This document shows, piece after piece, positions 49,217 through 59,579 of a stretch of 64,000 bases of DNA (position 1 is the first letter of the stretch; every line of letters starts with the position of its first letter). A program made the translations under genes and the position numbers. Source of the stretch: Alkalitalea saponilacus (lineage in GTDB: Bacteria > Bacteroidota > Bacteroidia > Bacteroidales > Marinilabiliaceae); the NCBI RefSeq assembly GCF_900168165.1, contig NZ_FUYV01000008.1:16183-80182 (forward strand), read 5' to 3'. The notes beneath the pieces are model-generated. The model did not search any database. It saw only the letters and a list, made by a program, of their open reading frames with translations, and was not told where the DNA came from.

Positions 49217-51526
49217 CTACTCTGTATAATGTACCGTAGCTTTAAGGTCATCAATTAAAACATCAAAAGCTCCGGGCTCTGTAACTCTTTTGTTTTGCGC
49301 ATTGATAAAACTGATATCCTCAGGCGCAATACTAAAACTAACGGTTTTAGTTTCTCCCGGTTCCAATGCAATTTTCTCAAACCTTCTTAAACGACGAACA
49401 TCAGGTGTTATTGACGCAAAGTGAGTTGAAGTGTATAATTGAACAACCTCCTTGCCCTGGCGTTCGCCACTGTTTTTAACATCTACCGAAATATTGATGC
49501 TGCCGTTTGGTCTTAAAACATCACTACTCACCGATAAGTTACTGTACTCAAACGTGGTATAGCTCAAACCAAAACCAAATGGAAATTGAATGGCAAAATC
49601 TGATTCATAATCATACATTCCGGCCATTCTTTCCTGGTGCTCTGAAGGCTTGTGGTCATAAGTTACCAAAGTGTTTACATACATTGGATAGGTAAACGGA
49701 AGTTTACCATTTGGATTGTAGTCACCAAAGATGACATCGGCAACAGCTATGCCTCCATAGTTTCCGGGGAGGTATGTGTTGATTATTCCGCTCACGAGCG
49801 GTTCAATTTCCCGAATGATGCGAGGTCGACCCTGGTTCAAAACCAAAATTATGGGTTTACCTGTTTCGGCCAATGCCTTGGCCAGGTCAATTTGGTTTCT
49901 TGAAAGAGTGAGATCATGCAAATCACCGGGCTTTTCACAATAACTGTTCTCCCCAAGAGCAAGAATGATGTAATCAACATTTCTTGCGGCACTAACTGCA
50001 CCTTGAATATCAAAAGCCTCATCTACCCAGTAAGCTGCATTGTTATCGTACCGAACGCCTTCGCGGAAAACAACATTTGCTGAACCAATTTTATCACGAA
50101 TAGCATCCAGAATTGTAGAGTATCCTTCATAAAACTCATCAGCATTGCTTCCCTGCCAGGTGTATGACCAGCCTCCGTTGAGTGCGCGCATGCTGTTAGC
50201 ATTTGGACCAGCAACCAAAATTCTGGAGTTTTTTGATAAAGGAAGAATGTTCTCTTCATTCTTTAGCAATGTCATAGATTCTTGTGCCGTTTTAATTGCT
50301 TCAGCAATAAATTCATCGCTTCCAAAAAGTGGATAATCTTCGTAATGGGTTACCGGAGTTTCAAACAAGCCTAATTTAAACTTGGTATTTAAAATCCTGC
50401 GAACTGCATCATCGATTCTTGACATTGGCACTTCACCTTCTTCAACCAACTCAATTAAGTAGTCACAGAAATCAAGCGTGTAAGGAATCATTGACATGTC
50501 AACCCCTGCATTGATGGCAAGTTTTACAGCTTCCTTTGGAGAAGAGGCTACTCTGTCGCGATTGTGGAGATTGTCAATATCAGCCCAGTCAGTTACTACC
50601 AATCCCGTAAAGCCAAGTTCTTCTTTTAAAAGTTCAGTAATCAGTTCATAACTGGCATGAACGGGCACCCCATTGATTAATCCACTGTTAAGCATAATGG
50701 TGTGTGCACCTGCATCAATAGCAGCCTTGAATGGAGGAATGTGTCGCTCTCTCAACTCAATTTCAGGAATTAATGCGGGTGTACGGTCTTTACCGGAAAG
50801 GGGTGTTGAGTAGCCAAGAAAGTGTTTGGGGCAAGACGCGACCCTATAAGGGCTTCCAATGTCGTCGCCTTCATATCCTTCTACCATCGCGACTCCAAGA
50901 ACATTGGTTAAATAGACATCTTCACCAAATGTCTCCCACATTCTTGGAAATCTTGGGTCACGACCAATATCCAAAACAGGAGAGAAATTCCATGGTAAAG
51001 AAGATGCACGGGTTTCATAAGCTGTAATTTCGGCTGCACGGCGAACCAGTTCCGGATTGAAAGTGGCAGCCTGCCCAATTTGTTGAGGGAAGAATGTTGC
51101 CCCGGCAGTATAGGTGACCCCATGAATGGCATCTATTCCATAAATTACGGGAATGCCAAGACGTGTTTCATTCATGGCCACATCCTGAATCTGACTGACG
51201 ATGGTATGCCACTCTTCCAATGATCTGGCACGAGTGGACGCGGTATTAAGAACCGAACCAAGGTTATAGTCAACAAGGGCTCTTCGTACAAGATCCATAT
51301 CCAGTCGCATAGGCTCCTCGGTATGAAAATGATTTGCTCCAACAGTTAGAGCGTCCAGAGTCAATTGAGCCATCTGCCCAACTTTCTCTTCAAGGGTCAT
51401 TTGTTTCAATAAGGCCTCAACCTCAGGAATTCGCTCAACCATTGAAGCGGCATCCTGTTTCTTTGGTGTTGAACAGCCAAAAAGAATGACTAATACAATT
51501 AATCCGGATAATAGTTGTTTCTTCAT
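49217..51526 (-). CDS. GH3 beta-glucosidase-type lipoprotein (copy B)
   Basis: A 769-residue GH3 protein equal in length to its neighbour and collinear with it throughout, including the lipoprotein signal (MKKQLLSGLIVLVILFGCST, Cys18), PVIYGIDAIHG, CPKHFLGYS and the nucleophile motif VTDWADI (Asp313). The pair is clearly a tandem duplication with later divergence, mainly in the signal peptide and residues 55-80. Start at ATG 51526; extension to 51586 is rejected. A terminator separates it from copy A, so the two have independent transcripts. Substrates are probably beta-linked glucosides; differences between the copies may reflect different substrates. Confidence 0.93.
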   Translation of the reverse strand: MKKQLLSGLIVLVILFGCSTPKKQDAASMVERIPEVEALLKQMTLEEKVGQMAQLTLDALTVGANHFHTEEPMRLDMDLVRRALVDYNLGSVLNTASTRARSLEEWHTIVSQIQDVAMNETRLGIPVIYGIDAIHGVTYTAGATFFPQQIGQAATFNPELVRRAAEITAYETRASSLPWNFSPVLDIGRDPRFPRMWETFGEDVYLTNVLGVAMVEGYEGDDIGSPYRVASCPKHFLGYSTPLSGKDRTPALIPEIELRERHIPPFKAAIDAGAHTIMLNSGLINGVPVHASYELITELLKEELGFTGLVVTDWADIDNLHNRDRVASSPKEAVKLAINAGVDMSMIPYTLDFCDYLIELVEEGEVPMSRIDDAVRRILNTKFKLGLFETPVTHYEDYPLFGSDEFIAEAIKTAQESMTLLKNEENILPLSKNSRILVAGPNANSMRALNGGWSYTWQGSNADEFYEGYSTILDAIRDKIGSANVVFREGVRYDNNAAYWVDEAFDIQGAVSAARNVDYIILALGENSYCEKPGDLHDLTLSRNQIDLAKALAETGKPIILVLNQGRPRIIREIEPLVSGIINTYLPGNYGGIAVADVIFGDYNPNGKLPFTYPMYVNTLVTYDHKPSEHQERMAGMYDYESDFAIQFPFGFGLSYTTFEYSNLSVSSDVLRPNGSINISVDVKNSGERQGKEVVQLYTSTHFASITPDVRRLRRFEKIALEPGETKTVSFSIAPEDISFINAQNKRVTEPGAFDVLIDDLKATVHYTE

Positions 51527-51875
51527 CTCGTAAAGTTTATTTAGTTCATTTGTTTGTGTCGTTCTTATGATCGTTTTCAAGTACAAAAAAACGAAAAAAA
51601 ATGTTAGTGTAAAAATAACACACTAAAAAAAATAACAAAAGCATCGTAGATTATTGATCATTTGCCCCCATATAACCAATCTTTTTGAGCTAAGTTAGGC
51701 GTTTTTAGAACTCAGGACAAATTCTGTTTGCAACATTTGCCTAAGGCACATCAGCTGCTACTATAAAAAACTCAACAACTATATCGTAATTCCTTTGCCC
51801 AGGTTGTTCATATTCCCCCCAAAAGATAATATATAACAACACCAGCATAATTCTATCAAATACCAATTTTGATAT
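51527..51875. other. Gap between divergent GH3 copy B and fkp, no gene seen
   Basis: No credible ORF. It holds the promoter of fkp at its right end (51876-51883). A poly-A-rich tract is near 51585-51640. Confidence 0.5.
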
Positions 51876-51883
51876 TATATTTG
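51876..51883 (+). promoter_or_regulatory. Bacteroidota -7 promoter element for fkp
   Basis: TATATTTG matches TAnnTTTG exactly; transcription would start near 51890, 17 bases before the ATG at 51907. Confidence 0.55.
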
Positions 51884-51906
51884 AAATTCATAAAAAACAT
51901 CCAGGC

Positions 51907-54762
51907 ATGCAGACACTACTTTCGGTACCTGAAAACCTTGCAAACCAGTTTAGGACATTAAACATATCATCCGATACAGGTATTTTTGCCTTGTCAGATC
52001 CGGCAGGCACAAAAATTGGTTCAGGAGGTGGTACTGCCTGGCTTCTTGCTAAGTACTTTGAGACTAAAAAGAATTTGTCTTTCGATGATTTTCTTAGAAA
52101 TGAGAAAAAACTCATCATTCATGCTGGAGGCCAAAGCCGGCGATTGCCGGCCTACGCACCTTCCGGGAAGATTCTCACTCCAATTCCGGTGTTTCGATGG
52201 AGCCGCGGTCAAAGTTTGTTTCAGACGCTGCTTGATCTTCAAAAACCTCTCTATGAAGAACTGTTGTCTGTTTCAACGGGTAACTGCAACACACTGATTG
52301 CAAGCGGAGATGTTCTTATTATTTCTGGACAACCATTTAACCATATGCCTGAGGCGGATGTGGTTTGCGCAGGAATTTGGGCTGATCCTCACCTGGCTTC
52401 AAGACATGGTGTGTTTTTCACGCCACGCGGAAATCCCGGGGAGTTAAGATTCATGCTTCAAAAGCCAACCCATGAAAAAATAGAAGAACTTACCAGCGAT
52501 CATCTCTTTATGATGGATGCCGGAATATGGATACTCAGTGACAAAGCAGTTAACGTGCTGATGAAAAAATGTGGATGGAATGGCAAAAGTTTTGAGAATG
52601 GCCTTCCAGAATTCTATGATATGTACTCAGCGTTTGGTTCTGCCTTGGGGACCCAACCGTATAATCCTGATCCAGCTGTTTCTGAGCTGACTGTGGCACT
52701 ACTTCCACTGGAAAAAGGGGAGTTTTACCATTACGGCACAAGCCTGGAGTTGATAACTTCTTCTGAGAAAATTCAAAACAGAATAAAAGATCAAAGAGCC
52801 ATATTGCACCACCGTGTGAAGCCTCACCCTACTTTGTTTGTGCAAAATGCTCAAACCGATATCACTCTTACCGGCAATAATCACCATATGTGGATTGAAA
52901 ACAGCCACGTTGGGTCTAAATGGAAACTAAATAACCACCACATTATAACCGGAGTTCCCGAAAATAATTGGGACATTGAAATCCCTGCCGGAATCTGTCT
53001 GGACATCATTCCTGCCGGAATTGATAAATATTGTATCAGGCCATATGCCATAACAGACTCATTCAGCGGGGCAGTGAAGCAAGCAAACTGGCAGGATTGT
53101 TCGCTTATAAAATGGTTTAGCCACAAAAAAGTTAATATTGTTGAAGCCGGAATAAACCCGGATGAGGATATACAGGATTGTAAACTGTTTCCATTAGTAG
53201 GAAAAGATGAATTGACACAGGAGTTTGTGGAGTGGCTGCTTAACAATGAGGCAGAAAACAGATACCATACTAAATTTTGGATGAATTGTGAAAGGTGGTC
53301 GGCTACGGAGATCAGTGCAAAGGCAAACCTTAAAAGGCTTTTCACTCAAAGGGAAAAGTTTGCCTGGCAATCTGTCCCAAAGCTGGCCGATAATTATAAA
53401 AGAAGCGTTTTCTACCAATCAAATCTGAAAGAATTGGCCATAGGTTACGCAGCAAAAAAGTTGCCCTTACCACAATTGTCGCCAACAGATAATCCTCCAT
53501 TGATTGTTGCCCGTCAGCAGATGCTACTTGCGGAGATTGAACGATTAAAAGGCAACAACCCCTCTCCCTTGGAAAACAAGGCTCACCAGGCATTGCAAGA
53601 GTTCATATACGCAACAGAGAATCATCATGTGAACCCGCAATTGAATGTATTTCCCGATCAGATTGTTTGGGCAAGGAGTCCTGCCCGTTTAGATTTGGCA
53701 GGAGGATGGTCCGACACACCACCTTACTGCATACAATCGGGAGGTAGCGTTGTAAATCTGGCTGTTAACCTCAACGGTCAACCTCCATTACAAGTATTTA
53801 TCCGCACTTCGACGCAACATAAAATCACCATTAGAAGCATCGACAATGGGGTCAGTGAAACCATCGAGAATTACAAGGATATAACTGGTTATGATGATGT
53901 TGAATCGGCTTTCAGCATACCACGAGCTGCGTTATGCCTGGCCGGTTTCCACCCTGATTATAACAATAAACAATTCAATTCACTTTCTGAACAACTCCGG
54001 GAATTTGGCAGCGGACTGGAAATCTCATTGCTGGTAGCAATACCAAAAGGTTCCGGATTGGGAACTTCATCCATTCTGGCAGCCACCATACTTGGTGCAT
54101 TGTCAGATTTCTGTAAACTCAACTGGTCTTATCACGACATCTGCCACAAAGCACTAATTCTTGAGCAAATGCTAACTACCGGTGGCGGATGGCAGGATCA
54201 GTACGGAGGCATATTTCCTGGCTTGAAACACCTCTCTTCGGAACCGGGAATGCAAAGCAAAATCAGCATCGACTGGCTTCCCGACACTGTTTTCTCAAAG
54301 GCTGAGAATAAAGAATGCTGGTTGCTGTATTACACAGGTATAACAAGAGTCGCCAAGAACATTCTTGCAGAGATTGTATGTGGCATGTTTTTAAATGAGG
54401 GCAGTCGATTGCGTATTGCCGATCAAATTAAGGAGCACGCCTTCACCACTCGTGAAGCCATTCAGAAGTGCAATTTTCATCAAACAGGATTAATGATTCG
54501 GAAATCCTGGGAATTAAACAAAAAACTGGATCCCGGCACAAATACGTCTGAGATACAATCAATCATTGACAAAGTTGATGACGATTGTTTGGGTTTGAAA
54601 TTATTAGGCGCAGGCGGTGGTGGATATCTGCTTATTTGCGCAAAATCACCACAGGCAGGCCAAAAAATTAAAGAGAACCTGGAAAAAAGTCCTCCCAATT
54701 CCCGAGCCCGCTTCGTAGATATGGAAATCAGTCATCAGGGACTTCAGGTATCAAGATCCTAA
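51907..54762 (+). CDS. fkp: Bifunctional L-fucokinase / L-fucose-1-phosphate guanylyltransferase
   Basis: The enzyme converts L-fucose to GDP-fucose: GHMP-kinase phosphorylation, then GTP-dependent guanylylation. The 951-residue protein has an N-terminal pyrophosphorylase-like domain (GSGGGTAWLL at 38-47, AGGQSRRLPAYAPSGKI at 73-89, ASGDVLII) and a C-terminal GHMP kinase (ARSPARLDLAGGWSDTPPY near 588, GSGLGTSSILAATILGAL near 715, LGAGGGGYLLICAK near the end). This is the Bacteroidota arrangement known from Bacteroides, where it serves fucosylation of capsules and glycoproteins. Its stop overlaps the stop of the convergent waaA by four bases. Fucose is a likely component of one of the surface glycans. 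Confidence 0.96.
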   Translation: MQTLLSVPENLANQFRTLNISSDTGIFALSDPAGTKIGSGGGTAWLLAKYFETKKNLSFDDFLRNEKKLIIHAGGQSRRLPAYAPSGKILTPIPVFRWSRGQSLFQTLLDLQKPLYEELLSVSTGNCNTLIASGDVLIISGQPFNHMPEADVVCAGIWADPHLASRHGVFFTPRGNPGELRFMLQKPTHEKIEELTSDHLFMMDAGIWILSDKAVNVLMKKCGWNGKSFENGLPEFYDMYSAFGSALGTQPYNPDPAVSELTVALLPLEKGEFYHYGTSLELITSSEKIQNRIKDQRAILHHRVKPHPTLFVQNAQTDITLTGNNHHMWIENSHVGSKWKLNNHHIITGVPENNWDIEIPAGICLDIIPAGIDKYCIRPYAITDSFSGAVKQANWQDCSLIKWFSHKKVNIVEAGINPDEDIQDCKLFPLVGKDELTQEFVEWLLNNEAENRYHTKFWMNCERWSATEISAKANLKRLFTQREKFAWQSVPKLADNYKRSVFYQSNLKELAIGYAAKKLPLPQLSPTDNPPLIVARQQMLLAEIERLKGNNPSPLENKAHQALQEFIYATENHHVNPQLNVFPDQIVWARSPARLDLAGGWSDTPPYCIQSGGSVVNLAVNLNGQPPLQVFIRTSTQHKITIRSIDNGVSETIENYKDITGYDDVESAFSIPRAALCLAGFHPDYNNKQFNSLSEQLREFGSGLEISLLVAIPKGSGLGTSSILAATILGALSDFCKLNWSYHDICHKALILEQMLTTGGGWQDQYGGIFPGLKHLSSEPGMQSKISIDWLPDTVFSKAENKECWLLYYTGITRVAKNILAEIVCGMFLNEGSRLRIADQIKEHAFTTREAIQKCNFHQTGLMIRKSWELNKKLDPGTNTSEIQSIIDKVDDDCLGLKLLGAGGGGYLLICAKSPQAGQKIKENLEKSPPNSRARFVDMEISHQGLQVSRS

Positions 54763-55991
54763 AGCTGTTCATTAATAATTTTCTCCGTAGCTCCCAGCAT
54801 CCTATTTACATAGGATGCGGCAGCTTTTCCAGAATTTTCAAGAAGATTACCTTCGTTATTGTCCCAAATTTTTTGCATCAGGCCAAAGAAATCTTTCTCA
54901 TCCTTAATTGCAAAACCTCCACCTTCATTTATCAAATCCACAGCTTCCTTAAACTTCTTGTAATTGGGGCCAAAAATGACAGGCATGCCATAGGTGGCCG
55001 CCTCCAACGTATTGTGAATGCCCTTTCCGAAACCACCGCCAATATATGCCACACTTCCATAGCGATAAATGGCCGACAACATTCCAATGGTATCAATAAT
55101 CAACACTTTTGTTTCGGCAGGCATCTTTCCAATATCTGTTTTTGTATATCTGACGGTTGGCACAGATAAACGTTCTTCAATCTGCTTAATGTGTGAATCG
55201 TGTATCTGATGAGGTGCGATGATAAATTTTTCAGATGCCGGAGATTGATTGATATAAGAAGAAAGAATCTCTTCATCCGGAGGCCATGTGCTGCCTGCCA
55301 CCAATACTTTTGCACCACGTGCAAAAGTATCTGCCAACGGCACATCCGCAGCTGCTTTAGCGATGGATGCTACCCTGTCGAATCGGGTATCGCCGGCAAC
55401 AACGAAATTATTCATTCCAAAGGACGTTAGCAGTTGTCCCGATTTTTCATCCTGAACATAGAATTTTGTGACATACTCCAGCGTTTTTCTAAACCAGCTT
55501 CCATACCATTTGAAAAATATCTGGTTTTCCCTGAAAATGGAAGAGACACTATATAAAGGAATGTTGGCTTGATTGAGTTCTTTGAAGTAGTAAAACCAAA
55601 ACTCATATTTCACAAAAAAAACTGCTTTAGGCTTTATGGCCGAGATGAATCGACGAGCATTGCTTTTGGTATCGGCCGGCAGATATAATATTGCATCTGC
55701 CATTTCATAATTCTTGCGAATTTCATACCCCGAAGGAGAGAAGAACGTGAGCACAATGAACCAATCGGGCTTTTTAGCCCGAATGGCTTCGATGAGCGGA
55801 CGTCCCTGTTCAAATTCACCCAACGATGCACAATGAACCCAGATAACTTCATCCTTGAGGGCCAGCGAATCAATTTTATCCCAAACTTCCGAACGCCCCC
55901 GGGACAACATGGAGGCTTGTTTATTAAACGGACTTAACAGTTTTGCCATGAAATGGTAAAACTGTATTCCGATGTCATATAATATCCGCAT
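54759..55991 (-). CDS. waaA: 3-deoxy-D-manno-octulosonic acid (Kdo) transferase
   Basis: WaaA (KdtA) adds Kdo to lipid A precursor at the inner membrane, so the organism makes a lipid A-based outer membrane. The 410-residue product has the N-terminal membrane-associated lead, SRGRSEVWDKID, the catalytic-glutamate block HCASLGEFEQGRPLIEAIR (about 55-72), FFVKYEFWFYYF, the GDTRFDRV segment and the C-terminal GGFGKGIHNTLEAATYGMPVIFGPNYKKF block. The ATG at 55991 is chosen over TTG at 55997. A promoter match lies 50 bases upstream. Confidence 0.95.
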   Translation of the reverse strand: MRILYDIGIQFYHFMAKLLSPFNKQASMLSRGRSEVWDKIDSLALKDEVIWVHCASLGEFEQGRPLIEAIRAKKPDWFIVLTFFSPSGYEIRKNYEMADAILYLPADTKSNARRFISAIKPKAVFFVKYEFWFYYFKELNQANIPLYSVSSIFRENQIFFKWYGSWFRKTLEYVTKFYVQDEKSGQLLTSFGMNNFVVAGDTRFDRVASIAKAAADVPLADTFARGAKVLVAGSTWPPDEEILSSYINQSPASEKFIIAPHQIHDSHIKQIEERLSVPTVRYTKTDIGKMPAETKVLIIDTIGMLSAIYRYGSVAYIGGGFGKGIHNTLEAATYGMPVIFGPNYKKFKEAVDLINEGGGFAIKDEKDFFGLMQKIWDNNEGNLLENSGKAAASYVNRMLGATEKIINEQL

Positions 55992-56040
55992 AATCAATAC
56001 TTTTCAGGAACAGCAATATGATCGTGTGATTAAAACATGG

Positions 56041-56048
56041 CAAAAATA
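56041..56048 (-). promoter_or_regulatory. Bacteroidota -7 promoter element for waaA
   Basis: On the minus strand TATTTTTG matches TAnnTTTG; start near 56034, leader of about 43 bases. Confidence 0.5.
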
Positions 56049-56226
56049 CCATATCAATTCAGTCTAAACCACTTTTTTATTCAAAATAATTAAATGGAAA
56101 CTAAAATAAATTGACAATAGCCCACACAGCTATGCTCAGTAATATTAGTTACATGGGCATTCATACCGAGTCTGTTAATAGCTGTGATTGCGAGGATGCA
56201 GGAGCTTAAATCACAGTACAACTAAG

Positions 56227-56638
56227 ATGTCAGGGCTAACGCCCCTCATGTTTTATCAATTGATGGTTTTTCTACGAAGATTGCAGGGCTACACCCCTTT
56301 AATGTGCATCAATACGAAAACAGTGTGGCACAAATATGATGTCTAAATACTTCTGAGCTAATTAATTGCTTGCAAGATCATTTGCCTCTATTTCTAAACT
56401 TAATGCATCGGACTAAAGATCATTTGAAAAAAGGGGCTTTAGCCCTGACCTCTTCGTAGCAACGAAAAACAAAAGAAATTTCCCAAGGGGCGTTAGCCCT
56501 GGCATCTTGCTGCATAATGTAAACTTACCCCAATCAGTAAACTAAGGCTTAACCTTCTGCAAAAAGATTGTAAGGCTACACCCCTCTGTTTTCCAATCTT
56601 AATGTACTATTCTACCATGATTGCAGGGCTAAGCCCCT
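56227..56638. repeat. Array of six short REP-like elements (AGGGCTAAxGCCCCT)
   Basis: In the 905-base gap between waaA and glnS, six related 18-22 base elements occur in both orientations: 56227-56248, 56280-56298 and 56620-56638 (plus), 56431-56449 and 56485-56503 (minus), and a diverged one at 56568-56585 (plus). The core AGGGCTAA-x-GCCCCT is an imperfect palindrome, and ATTGCAGGGCT or ATGTCAGGGCT precedes it. Spacers differ in length and sequence. Such elements are usually propagated by a RAYT-type transposase, absent here. Outside the array the gap shows only promoter elements. Confidence 0.8.
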
Positions 56639-56819
56639 AAAACGCAAAAGATCATACATCGATTATTCCTGATGCTTCGGGAGATATCTCAATTCATCTA
56701 CATTGACTTCGTCAATCTGCCGATTCTCATGGCTCGTTTCATTATAGAGTAAAACCTGCTTGTGTCCAAAAAAACAAAAACTCTGTTGCTCCAATACTAA
56801 ATATGCACGTAAATTATTT

Positions 56820-56827
56820 TACTTTTG
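56820..56827 (+). promoter_or_regulatory. Bacteroidota -7 promoter element for glnS
   Basis: TACTTTTG matches TAnnTTTG exactly, with a start near 56833 and a leader of about 64 bases. The presence of a start signal here supports the ATG at 56897 against the TTG at 56825. Confidence 0.5.
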
Positions 56828-56896
56828 CATGACGAAGTGTTGAACCAGACTAAACTGGTTTTCAACCAGGAATTTAATCATAACATTGGATATTAT

Positions 56897-58606
56897 ATGA
56901 GCAACGAGACATCTAAACCTGAAACTCCAGAGATAAAAAGCAATTTTATTTACCAGGAAATAGATAAAGACCTTGCAGAGGGCAAGAATGGTGGAAAAAT
57001 CCTGACCCGCTTTCCGCCCGAACCCAATGGCTACCTGCATATAGGACATGCAAAATCCATCTGCCTTAATTTTGGGATAGCCAAGCATTACGATGCCGCT
57101 TGCAATTTGCGTTTTGACGATACCAACCCGGTAAAAGAAGACGTAGAATATGTGGACTCCATTCAGGAAGATATAAAATGGCTCGGATTTGAATGGGAGG
57201 GCGAACCAAAATACGCTTCGGATTACTTCGAACAACTTTTCGAATGGGCCATAAAACTCATACAGAAAGGGAAAGCTTATGTTTGTGAGTTAACTCCCGA
57301 AGAGATTGCAACACAAAAAGGAACACCCATTTTACCCGGAAAAGAAAGCCCTTTCCGCAACCGTTCAGTTGAAGAGAATCTGGATCTGTTTCAACGCATG
57401 AGAGCAGGTGAATTTAAAGACGGAGAGAAAATTTTGCGCGCAAAAATCGACATGGCATCACCCAACATGCATATGCGCGATCCAATTATGTACCGCATCA
57501 TTTCCAAACCTCATCACCGCACGGGTGATAAATGGTGCATTTACCCAATGTATGACTTTACCCATGGTCAGAGTGATTTCATCGAAGCAATAACTCACTC
57601 CATTTGCACACTTGAATTTGAAGTACACCGACCTTTGTACAATTGGTATTTGGATCAGATTTTGGATGGTGAAGCAACCCCGGAAATTCGTCCGCGACAA
57701 ATTGAATTTGCCCGTTTGAACCTGAATTACACCGTTATGAGCAAACGCAAATTGCTGGAACTGGTTCAGAAAGGTATTGTAGCAGGCTGGGACGATCCAC
57801 GCATGCCAACCATTTCAGGATTACGCAGAAGGGGATATACGCCGGCATCTATCCGCATGTTTGCGGACAAAGTTGGCGTTGCCCGACGCGAAAACGTGAT
57901 TGATATGGGGCTTTTGGAATACTGTATTCGTGAAGATCTGAACAAACGAGCCATGCGTGTGAATGCAGTGTTGAATCCGGTGAAATTGATCATCACCAAC
58001 TACCCCGAAGATCAGGTTGAAATGATGGACACCATCAACAACCCGGAAGATGAAAGCATGGGATCAAGGGAAATTCCATTTTGTAAAGAACTTTACATTG
58101 AGCGGGAAGATTTTATGGAAGACCCTCCAAAGAAATATTTCCGTTTGGGCCCAGGCAGGGAAGTTCGCCTGAAAAGCGGATACATTGTGAAATGTGAAGA
58201 TTTTAAAAAAGATGATGCAGGCAATATCACAGAGATTTATTGCACCTACGATCCGGAAACAAAAAGCGGGATGCCCCAAAGCAACCGGAAAGTAAAAGGA
58301 ACTCTACACTGGGTTTCGGCCAGACATGCCATTGACGCGGAAGTGAGACTTTACGATCGTCTGTTTATGGACGAAGAGCCAGATGGCCACAAAGAGAAAG
58401 ACTTTAAAGAGTTCCTAAATCCGGAATCTCTAAATATATTAAGCGGCTGCAAAGTAGAGCCCTTCCTAAAAGAGAGTAAGCCGTTGGATGGATTCCAATT
58501 TCAGCGCCTTGGATATTTCTGTGCAGACAAGGAATCTACCTCAGAAAAATTGGTTTTTAATAAAACAGTTGGTTTGAGAGATAGTTGGGCTAAGGTGAAT
58601 AAATAA
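56897..58606 (+). CDS. glnS: Glutaminyl-tRNA synthetase
   Basis: GlnRS charges tRNA-Gln directly with glutamine. The 569-residue enzyme has the class I motif in [17 protein letters not shown] (HIGH at 48-51), [14 protein letters not shown], and the KMSKS-type loop VMSKRKL (near 279-285), with the C-terminal beta-barrel anticodon-binding domains intact to WAKVNK. The EPNGYLH form and length are those of GlnRS rather than GluRS. The start MSNETSK is chosen; the frame upstream to 56825 crosses the promoter. Bacteroidota commonly have GlnRS, consistent with the host assignment. Confidence 0.97.
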   Translation: MSNETSKPETPEIKSNFIYQEIDKDLAEGKNGGKILTRFPPEPNGYLHIGHAKSICLNFGIAKHYDAACNLRFDDTNPVKEDVEYVDSIQEDIKWLGFEWEGEPKYASDYFEQLFEWAIKLIQKGKAYVCELTPEEIATQKGTPILPGKESPFRNRSVEENLDLFQRMRAGEFKDGEKILRAKIDMASPNMHMRDPIMYRIISKPHHRTGDKWCIYPMYDFTHGQSDFIEAITHSICTLEFEVHRPLYNWYLDQILDGEATPEIRPRQIEFARLNLNYTVMSKRKLLELVQKGIVAGWDDPRMPTISGLRRRGYTPASIRMFADKVGVARRENVIDMGLLEYCIREDLNKRAMRVNAVLNPVKLIITNYPEDQVEMMDTINNPEDESMGSREIPFCKELYIEREDFMEDPPKKYFRLGPGREVRLKSGYIVKCEDFKKDDAGNITEIYCTYDPETKSGMPQSNRKVKGTLHWVSARHAIDAEVRLYDRLFMDEEPDGHKEKDFKEFLNPESLNILSGCKVEPFLKESKPLDGFQFQRLGYFCADKESTSEKLVFNKTVGLRDSWAKVNK

Positions 58607-58744
58607 AGATAATTAGGGAGATATAAAAAAAAGTTGAGGCAACCACAACGTTCTCAAAGGATATGCATAGAACAGAATGGTTGTTGAAATTGTACTCTTT
58701 GTTAACTGTGTGAAATACTTTGCGATCTTTGTGGTTATAACTTC

Positions 58745-58774
58745 CCTGGCAGTATAGCCAGGCTCTTCTTTTTT
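58745..58774 (+). terminator. Intrinsic terminator downstream of glnS
   Basis: CCTGGC-AGTATA-GCCAGG followed by CTCTTCTTTTTT. It is 139 bases after the glnS stop and abuts the 3' end of the convergent response-regulator gene, for which it lacks a U-tract. Confidence 0.65.
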
Positions 58775-58775
58775 A

Positions 58776-59564
58776 TCATCTATCCAACCATTTCTTCAAC
58801 ATTTGTGCTTTTGAGCGACTTACCACTATTTTTTCTTTGCTGATTTCAGGTTTAAGTCTGATAATTAACTTTCCTCCAAAATAGTTTTCTATGCGTTCGA
58901 TGGCATTCAGGTTGATGATATATTGCCTGTTGGCTCTGAAAAATATATCTTGATCCAGCTCCTCTTCAAGTTTATCGAGAGTAAAATCCAGAACGTGAAT
59001 CTTTCCACCGAAAGATAAAGCTTGAACCACCTTCTCTACAACGTAAAAGCAGGCTATATCATGAACAGGGAGCTGGATATATCCATCGGCTTTGGCAATC
59101 ATAAAGCGTTGGCGGAAACGTGGTGCAATTTTGCTGATGTGTTGAGCCAATTGGGATAATCGGTGCTGATAATCACCCTGTTGCTCCTGTCCAAAGGTGC
59201 TCATTATGTTTTCGATCTTTTCGAAAACCTTAATCAGAGAATCTTTCTTTATTGGTTTTAAAAGATAGGAGATACTGTTGTATTCAAAAGCATCCAGCAT
59301 ATATTCATCATAGGCGGTTGTAAATACAATGCCTTTATTGCTCAGGTCAACAGCCTCAAAAACATCGAAACAGATGCCATCCGCCAACTGTATGTCCATG
59401 AATACCAAACAAGGTTCAGGATGATTCCTGAACCATTCAATGGCTTGATTTACTCCGGTAAGTTTTGTCAGAATATTGCACTCTGGTTTTACTTCACCAA
59501 TCATCTTTTCCAAAACCTGAGCCAGATAATGCTCATCTTCAACTATCACTGCATTCCATTCCAT
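58776..59564 (-). CDS. LytTR-family response regulator
   Basis: A 262-residue regulator with a receiver domain (VEDEHYL acidic pair at 9-11, phospho-acceptor Asp57 in LVFMDIQLADG, Lys in YLLKPIKKD) and a C-terminal LytTR domain (about 160-262, FFRANRQYIINLNAIERIENYF, ending in KAQMLKKWLDR). It follows its sensor kinase after 15 bases on the same strand. The pair is separate from the LytS/LytTR pair at 33-36 kb. Confidence 0.93.
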   Translation of the reverse strand: MEWNAVIVEDEHYLAQVLEKMIGEVKPECNILTKLTGVNQAIEWFRNHPEPCLVFMDIQLADGICFDVFEAVDLSNKGIVFTTAYDEYMLDAFEYNSISYLLKPIKKDSLIKVFEKIENIMSTFGQEQQGDYQHRLSQLAQHISKIAPRFRQRFMIAKADGYIQLPVHDIACFYVVEKVVQALSFGGKIHVLDFTLDKLEEELDQDIFFRANRQYIINLNAIERIENYFGGKLIIRLKPEISKEKIVVSRSKAQMLKKWLDR

Positions 59565-59579
59565 ACTACCCTCTTTTAA

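Noticed and set aside
56825-56896. TTG start for GlnRS
   Set aside because: It lies within the TAnnTTTG promoter element and adds residues absent from the family.
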